Assembly (NCBI GenBank): GCA_964642165.1
Contig: CAZXOC010000288.1
Location: 1-9,373, forward strand
Origin: CAYRVX01 sp964642165
Lineage (GTDB): Bacteria; Planctomycetota; Phycisphaerae; SM23-33
Length of the DNA: 9,373 bases
Direction: 5' to 3'
The translations under genes and the position numbers were made by a program. The notes beneath the pieces were generated by a model that saw nothing but the letters and a program-made list of their open reading frames with translations, had not been told where the DNA came from and made no database searches. Below are positions 5,592 to 9,373 of this stretch, in pieces. Position 1 is the stretch's first letter, and every line of letters begins with the position of its first letter.

Positions 5592-7670
5592 GTGACCGCT
5601 TCACTACCGAGTCGCCTGTCCGCGGATGCCCTCCTCGTGCTCGTCGCCCTGCTCGCGGTTGCCCCGGCACTCGCGGCAGCCGGCGATGGAACGGCCAACT
5701 CCCTCGGCATGAAGCTCGTCCGCATCGAGCCGGGCACGTTCCTCATGGGCAGCGGCAAGGGCGACTACGACGAACGCCCCCCGCACAAGGTGACCATCCG
5801 TCGGGCGTTCCGGATGGCCGCCACGGAGACCACCAACGCGCAGTACGAGCACTTCGACCCGAACCATCGCAGCCTGCGCGGGAAGCTGGGCTTCTCCAAA
5901 GACGACGACGAGGCCGTCGTGTTCGTGAGCTGGCACGAGGCGATGGCCTTCTGCAAGTGGCTCAGCCGCAGAGAGGGCTGCACCTATCGCCTGCCGACCG
6001 AGGCCGAGTGGGAGTACGCCTGCCGCGCCGGAACGACCACGCCGTACCACACCGGCGACGCACTGCCGAAGGCGTTCCTGAAGAACGCCCGCCGGAGCTG
6101 GTACCCCGGCCGCGGCGGCGCCGAAGGGCACGTCGTCCCGCTGACGGTCGGCAAGACGCCGCCGAACGCCTGGGGCCTCTGCGACATGCACGGCAACGTC
6201 GAGGAGTGGTGCCACGACTGGTACGGCCCGTATGCCTCGACGCGCTCGGGGCGGGCCGTTGCCCAGATCGACCCGGTCGGCCGGGGCGGCGGCGACTTCC
6301 GGGTCACGCGCGGGGGCAGTCACTCGACCACCCCGGCGTACCTGCGATCGGCCAACCGCGCCGGCACGCTCCCGGAGGACAAGAGCTGGGTGATCGGCTT
6401 CCGCGTGGTCCGAGGCGAGCTGCCGAAGACGGAGCCCCTTCCCGTGCCGCCCCCGCCGCGGAACCGAAGGGGCGTCAAGCAGGGCGTGCCCAGCGATCTC
6501 GCCGACGGCCCCGACCCCAACACGCCGTACTTCCGGCCACCGCGCCCGTACGTGAAGATCCCGCCCGGCTCGGAAGGCCCGCTGTTCTCGCGGCACAACC
6601 ACTGCCCGGCCATCGTGAACTGCCCGAACGGCGACCTGCTGGCCATCTGGTACACCTGCCGGACGGAGCCCGGCCGGGAGCTGGACATCGCCGCCAGCCG
6701 GCTCCGCCACGGGGCCGACGAGTGGGAGCCGGCCTCACGGTTCTGGGGCGCGCCCGACCGCAACGACCACGCCTCGGCCCTGTGGGTCGACCGGCGGGGG
6801 ACCCTGTACCACTTCAACGGGCTCGGCGCCCACGCCACGTGGGGGGCGCTGGCCACCATCCTGCGGACCAGCACGGACAGCGGCGCGACGTGGTCGAAGG
6901 CCCGGCTGATCATGCCGGAGCACGGCCTGCACCACATGCCGGTCGAGACCGTCATCCGCCTGCGCGACGGCACGATCCTGCTGCCGTGCGATGCCGTTCC
7001 CGGCGGCAGCGGCGGCACGGCGGTGCTGTTGAGCAGGGACGGCGGACGGACGTGGACCGACCCGGCCGGGGGCAAGCCAATCCCGACGTTCGCCGCCGGC
7101 GCTCGCGGAGCGACCATCGCGGGCATCCACGCCGGCATCGTGCAGCTCACCGACGGACGCCTGATGGCCTTCGGGCGCCGCAACAACATCGGCGACCGGA
7201 TGCCCATGAGCATCTCCGCCGACGGCGGGCTCACGTGGACGTATCACGCCAGCCCCTGGCCGCCCATCGGCGGCGGGCAGCGGCTGATCGTCCTGCGCCT
7301 GAAGGAAGGGCCGATCCTCTTCTGCTCCTTCGCCCGGCGGATGATGATCCGCGACGCCGCCGGCACGCAGTGCGCCGTCTCGGGCCTGTTCGCGGCGCTG
7401 TCGTCCGACGAAGGCAAGACCTGGCCGGCGCGCAAGCTCGTCTCGGACTACGGCCGCCCGCGCCGCGTCGACGGCGGCGGCAACACCGGCTGGTTCACCA
7501 TGGGGCCCCGCTCCGGCGAGCCGCGCGGCTACCTGTCCGTCTGCCAGACCCCCGACGGCGTGATCCAACTGATCACGTCCAAGCAGCACTACGCGTTCAA
7601 CCTGGCGTGGCTGAAGGAGCCCATGCCCGCCGCGGCAGGCGGTGCCGGTGAGCGCGCGGCGGGGCGCTGA
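5592..7670 (+). CDS. Secreted FGE/SUMF1-like domain fused to a BNR sialidase-type beta-propeller
   Basis: This is a 692-residue exported protein. Residues 1-30 are a signal peptide ending ALAAA-GDG. Residues about 35-275 form an FGE/SUMF1 (C-type-lectin-like) domain with RLPTEAEWEYACRAG (133-147), GLCDMHGNVEEW (195-206) and RGGSHSTTPAYLRSANR (240-256). True formylglycine-generating enzymes have copper-binding cysteines in that last segment; here Leu251 occupies the usual second Cys position, so oxidase activity is doubtful. A Pro-rich linker (about 276-330) leads to a sialidase-like propeller with four Asp boxes, SxDxGxTW, at 427-434, 481-488, 542-549 and 604-611. The second half probably binds or cleaves a glycan; whether it is a real sialidase is unproven. 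GTG 5592 is the start because AAAGGA lies seven bases upstream and the signal peptide begins there. No sulfatase gene is adjacent. Confidence 0.9.
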   Translation: MTASLPSRLSADALLVLVALLAVAPALAAAGDGTANSLGMKLVRIEPGTFLMGSGKGDYDERPPHKVTIRRAFRMAATETTNAQYEHFDPNHRSLRGKLGFSKDDDEAVVFVSWHEAMAFCKWLSRREGCTYRLPTEAEWEYACRAGTTTPYHTGDALPKAFLKNARRSWYPGRGGAEGHVVPLTVGKTPPNAWGLCDMHGNVEEWCHDWYGPYASTRSGRAVAQIDPVGRGGGDFRVTRGGSHSTTPAYLRSANRAGTLPEDKSWVIGFRVVRGELPKTEPLPVPPPPRNRRGVKQGVPSDLADGPDPNTPYFRPPRPYVKIPPGSEGPLFSRHNHCPAIVNCPNGDLLAIWYTCRTEPGRELDIAASRLRHGADEWEPASRFWGAPDRNDHASALWVDRRGTLYHFNGLGAHATWGALATILRTSTDSGATWSKARLIMPEHGLHHMPVETVIRLRDGTILLPCDAVPGGSGGTAVLLSRDGGRTWTDPAGGKPIPTFAAGARGATIAGIHAGIVQLTDGRLMAFGRRNNIGDRMPMSISADGGLTWTYHASPWPPIGGGQRLIVLRLKEGPILFCSFARRMMIRDAAGTQCAVSGLFAALSSDEGKTWPARKLVSDYGRPRRVDGGGNTGWFTMGPRSGEPRGYLSVCQTPDGVIQLITSKQHYAFNLAWLKEPMPAAAGGAGERAAGR

Positions 7671-7719
7671 GCCTCGACGCCCTTGCCGCCGGCAGCACGA
7701 CCCGGTGCCCTGACGAGGC
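7671..7719. terminator. Possible terminator structure between convergent genes
   Basis: GCCTCG (7671-7676) and CGAGGC (7714-7719) can pair across the 52-bp gap between the FGE-sialidase stop and the stop of the repeat-protein gene, with a small internal stem GCAC/GTGC. It starts immediately after the TGA. No T tract follows, so this may be only a convergent-gene hairpin. Confidence 0.3.
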
Positions 7720-7722
7720 GGG

Positions 7723-8541
7723 CTACTTCTTCAGCGCCCGGATCTTCTTGCGGATCTCCCGGATCTGGGCCTCGAGCTGCTTGATCTGGTCGTTGAGCGG
7801 GGCGGCGTCGGGATCGGTCTTCAGCAGCTCCTTGAGCTTCGCGTCGCGGGCCTTGCGCGCCGCGTCGCGGGCCTTGCGACTCGCCGCCGTCTCCTCGGCG
7901 TACACGGCGCGGTAGGCCTTCTCGGCGTCCCTGTAGGCCTTGTACTCCGGCAGGGCCTCCGCGGCCTGATCCAGCGCCTTGCCGGCTTCCTCGCCGGCCT
8001 TGTACTCCGGCAGCGTCACCTTCTTCGCGTCGTAGGCCTTCCTGGCCTCCTCGTAGGCCTTCCTGGCGGCCGCGTAGCCCGGGTCGTCCTTGGCGACCTT
8101 CCGCGCCGCGTCGCGGGCCTTGTTGCGCGCCTCGTACTCCGGCAGGGCGTGCCGGGCCTTCTCGTAGGCGTCGTCGGCCTCCTTGGCGGCCTTGTACTGC
8201 GGCAGGGCGCGCCGGGCCTTGTCGTGGGCCTTCCTGGCCTCGTCGTACGGCTTGCGGGCCTCGGCGATCTTCGAGCTCTCCTTCTTGTTCTTCTCGTGGG
8301 CCGCGGCGGCGTCCTCGTAGGCCTTCGTCAGGTCCGCCAGCTCCGGGCCCTTCGCGAGCTTGCTCTGCACCGTGGCGAGCTGCTTCTTCAGGGCGCTCCG
8401 CTGGCTCTCGAGCTGCTTGCGCCGGGCCTCGAGCTGCTTCACCTCGGACCCGGCGCCCGCGGCAGCGAACCCTTGCGCGGAAGCTGCCGACACGAGCATC
8501 ATCACCACCACCACACCGACTGCGACTGCGAGTCTGTTCAT
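7723..8541 (-). CDS. Secreted Ala/Lys/Glu-rich helical protein with ~20-residue LPEYKA repeats
   Basis: I do not recognise a named family for this 272-residue protein. Residues 1-22 look like a signal peptide cut after ASA (before QGF). Residues about 32-66 form a coiled coil (KQLEARRKQLESQRSALKKQ). A repeat region then carries LPQYKA (113), LPEYEA (133), DPGYAA (153), LPEYKA (177) and LPEYKA (197), spaced 20, 20, 24 and 20 residues, between long Ala/Lys/Arg/Glu helices rich in KARDAARK-like strings. Residues about 246-272 form a second coiled coil (LNDQIKQLEAQIREIRKKI). It is probably an elongated periplasmic or surface protein. The ATG is supported by GGAGGA (8553-8548), six bases upstream. 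The protein is highly basic and acidic but cysteine-free. It could be a structural or cell-envelope spacer protein; function is unknown. Confidence 0.85.
   Translation of the reverse strand: MNRLAVAVGVVVVMMLVSAASAQGFAAAGAGSEVKQLEARRKQLESQRSALKKQLATVQSKLAKGPELADLTKAYEDAAAAHEKNKKESSKIAEARKPYDEARKAHDKARRALPQYKAAKEADDAYEKARHALPEYEARNKARDAARKVAKDDPGYAAARKAYEEARKAYDAKKVTLPEYKAGEEAGKALDQAAEALPEYKAYRDAEKAYRAVYAEETAASRKARDAARKARDAKLKELLKTDPDAAPLNDQIKQLEAQIREIRKKIRALKK
7936..8205 (-). repeat. Intragenic repeats encoding LPEYKA units
   Basis: Near-identical DNA blocks (minus strand CTGCCGGAGTACAAGGCC and variants) recur at about 8188-8205, 8128-8145, 7996-8013 and 7936-7953. A degenerate copy, encoding DPGYAA, lies between them at about 8068-8085. 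The units are in frame, mostly 60 bp apart, and encode the 20-residue repeats of the protein. The nucleotide similarity suggests recent duplication or gene conversion as well as selection on the protein. Confidence 0.75.
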
Positions 8542-8584
8542 TGCTCGTCCTCCGACGTTGGCCTTGCCGTACCTGCTCGCATCC

Positions 8585-8609
8585 TCGCGCCCACCCGCCG
8601 CGGGCGCGA
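8585..8609 (-). promoter_or_regulatory. Leader hairpin upstream of the repeat-protein gene
   Basis: A perfect 8-bp stem TCGCGCCC/GGGCGCGA (8585-8592 with 8602-8609) encloses a 9-nt loop, 44-68 bases upstream of the ATG at 8541. It may be a 5'UTR stability element or an operator; no partner is visible. Confidence 0.35.
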
Positions 8610-8666
8610 TAGCCGTTCCCTGTTGCGCGCGTCCGTGCGCCGACCCCTCCAGCGTAACCGGGGACT

Positions 8667-8694
8667 CATAAAGGAATCGACGTCGTCGTCCCAA
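8667..8694 (-). promoter_or_regulatory. Weak sigma-70-like promoter for the repeat-protein gene
   Basis: On the minus strand TTGGGA (8694-8689) and TTTATG (8672-8667) are 16 bp apart, four of six and three of six consensus matches. A start near 8660 would give a leader of about 119 nt containing the 8585-8609 hairpin. This is the best candidate in the area but weak. Confidence 0.22.
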
Positions 8695-8774
8695 GGGTAA
8701 CGCACCGCTTCGCCGGGCCCGGGGCCGCAATCCGGAGGTCTTGATGCCCAATTCGATGGCGTCGAGGCCGCCAA

Positions 8775-9085
8775 CGTGTCCTGATTGTGTCGACTTTAAT
8801 CCATGTTGACACAAACGGGCTTCGCGCCTATCGGCCTTATGGGACAGATGTTCAATTGACCTTCAGTCTGGGCCTTTCCAAGGGTTCGGACAATCAGCCC
8901 CGTCCTCCGGAATCTACAACCCGCAAGCGGATATCTGTTTGCCGAAACGACCATAAGTCTTGATTGATTGTGTCAAAACTGTCCAGAATACGGCGCTTCC
9001 GAGGGCCCTGAATCTACGTAAAGCCTTATGAAACAAAGATTTACATTGTACAACTTTTGGACAATCAGCCCGATTTCGGACAATC
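8775..9085. repeat. A+T-rich island with two diverged copies of a ~180-bp unit
   Basis: By direct count, 8761-9060 is about 51% A+T, against about 30% in the coding regions. Landmarks recur in the same order: CTGATTGTGTC / TTGATTGATTGTGTC (GATTGTGTC at 8783 and 8966), GCCTTATGRRACA...GAT (8834 and 9023), and GGACAATCAGCCC (8888-8900 and 9059-9071), offsets 183, 189 and 171 bp. GAATCTAC occurs at 8910 and 9010, 100 bp apart. A third partial TTCGGACAATC follows at 9075-9085. No convincing gene lies here. The two units may be a diverged intergenic element, a remnant of a mobile element or pseudogene, or a regulatory region for an unseen gene. Confidence 0.55.
8785..8814. promoter_or_regulatory. 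Inverted repeat TTGTGTC...GACACAA (operator-like)
   Basis: TTGTGTC (8785-8791) and GACACAA (8808-8814) are perfect inverted 7-mers separated by 16 bp. The right arm extends to TTGACACAA (8806-8814), whose exact reverse complement TTGTGTCAA recurs at 8968-8976. The 23-bp spacing between half-site starts, about two helical turns, would suit a dimeric DNA-binding protein. No regulated gene is obvious. Confidence 0.4.
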
Positions 9086-9373
9086 GCGCCGGCGGTCTCC
9101 GCAGCCGGCCCTCCGGCCACTCGCCGTCCGTGCTCGGCTGTCAGCTTGGAGCGATCAGGAATCACGCGCGCCGGACGCCGTCCGGCCCCGGGGGATCAGC
9201 CGGTGCGCCGCGCGTCTGGGTCGTCTCCTATCAGTGTGGCACGCGAAGCAAGGCAAGGCAAGGGGGATCTGGCCGGATGTTTACCGGCAGGCATCGGCCT
9301 GTCGAAACCTCACTCCCTGGGCCCGCCGGCGCTGCAGGCCCCGCTCCATCTGCCATACGGAGTCTCTGCCGCT
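9086..9373. other. GC-rich non-coding end of the window
   Basis: G+C returns to the general level after 9085. I see no gene, RNA or strong promoter in this stretch. It contains a short tandem repeat (9248-9263). A minus-strand frame open from the window edge to a stop at 9281-9283 could be the last 30 codons of a gene, but the peptide is not recognisable. Confidence 0.5.
9248..9263. repeat. Short 5-bp tandem repeat (GCAAG)3
   Basis: GCAAGGCAAGGCAAGG contains three 5-bp units in non-coding DNA and is followed by a run of G. It is too short to suggest more than slippage. Confidence 0.6.

Noticed and set aside
5000..5758. Long N-terminal extension of the DUF1294 frame back to 5758
   Set aside because: The added 253 codons are low-complexity Arg/Pro/Ala with no family match, and they run through the repeats, hairpins and the start of the divergent gene. 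The ATG at 4999 fits the family length.
5492..7651. 719-codon open frame on the plus strand overlapping the FGE-sialidase gene
   Set aside because: The translation is Arg/Pro-rich with no motifs, whereas the frame starting at 5592 has a signal peptide, FGE motifs and four Asp boxes.
8806..8834. Perfect TTGACA at 8806-8811 with TATCGG 17 bp downstream, as a plus-strand promoter
   Set aside because: The -10 matches only three of six positions and no plus-strand gene follows. TTGACA is also part of the inverted TTGACACAA element, which explains it as well.
8914..9165. 83-codon minus-strand frame ending in a Lys/Thr/Gly-rich segment
   Set aside because: It runs through the duplicated motifs and the A+T-rich island, has no recognised motif, and no good ribosome-binding site was seen. 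A decayed gene remains possible but cannot be supported.
9236..9251. TGGCAC followed by GC, resembling a sigma-54 promoter
   Set aside because: The GG-to-GC spacing is two bases too short and the -12 TTGC element is missing.
9281..9373. Possible C-terminal end of a minus-strand gene entering from the right edge
   Set aside because: Thirty open codons are not significant in GC-rich DNA, and the peptide has no recognisable features.

Overview
The window is GC-rich bacterial DNA with G/C-ending codons, GTG starts and clear Shine-Dalgarno sites. It looks like an accessory stretch of an anaerobic or facultative bacterium. No rRNA, tRNA, CRISPR array or transposase is visible. The lineage cannot be read directly. 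A secreted formylglycine-generating-enzyme-like domain fused to a BNR sialidase, next to a secreted Ala/Lys/Glu-rich repeat protein, is typical of Planctomycetota and related PVC or Hydrogenedentes-like bacteria. That assignment is inference only.

Positions 1-3136 (+) are the 3' end of a tightly coupled operon. It encodes the C-terminal part of an MrpD/NuoM-type proton channel subunit, then MrpE-, MrpF- and MrpG-like membrane subunits, a HycF-like polyferredoxin subunit, and a HycI-type [NiFe]-hydrogenase maturation protease. Most neighbouring genes overlap by 4-23 nt. Together they indicate a group 4 membrane-bound, energy-converting [NiFe] hydrogenase with an Mrp-antiporter-type module, similar in plan to archaeal Mbh or Mrp-linked formate hydrogenlyases. 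The catalytic large and small subunits and the MrpA/B/C-like subunits are not in the window and would be expected upstream.

Positions 3191-4609 (+) encode a polytopic sensor histidine kinase with no response regulator beside it. It converges on a small DUF1294 membrane protein gene at 4640-4999 (-). A non-coding stretch of about 590 bp follows. It holds a promoter-like site for the minus strand, a large hairpin and two copies of an 18-bp element, all in what would be the DUF1294 leader, and then a promoter-like site and hairpin for the next plus-strand gene.

Positions 5592-7670 (+) encode a secreted two-domain protein: an FGE/SUMF1-like domain lacking the expected active-site cysteine, then a four-Asp-box sialidase-type beta-propeller. 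It converges on 7723-8541 (-), a secreted helical protein with a roughly 20-residue repeat built around LPEYKA.

The last 830 bp carry no convincing gene. Positions about 8760-9075 fall to about half A+T, against roughly 30% elsewhere. They contain a diverged duplication of about 180 bp plus several inverted TTGTGTC and GGACAATC motifs, and are the least explained part of the window.
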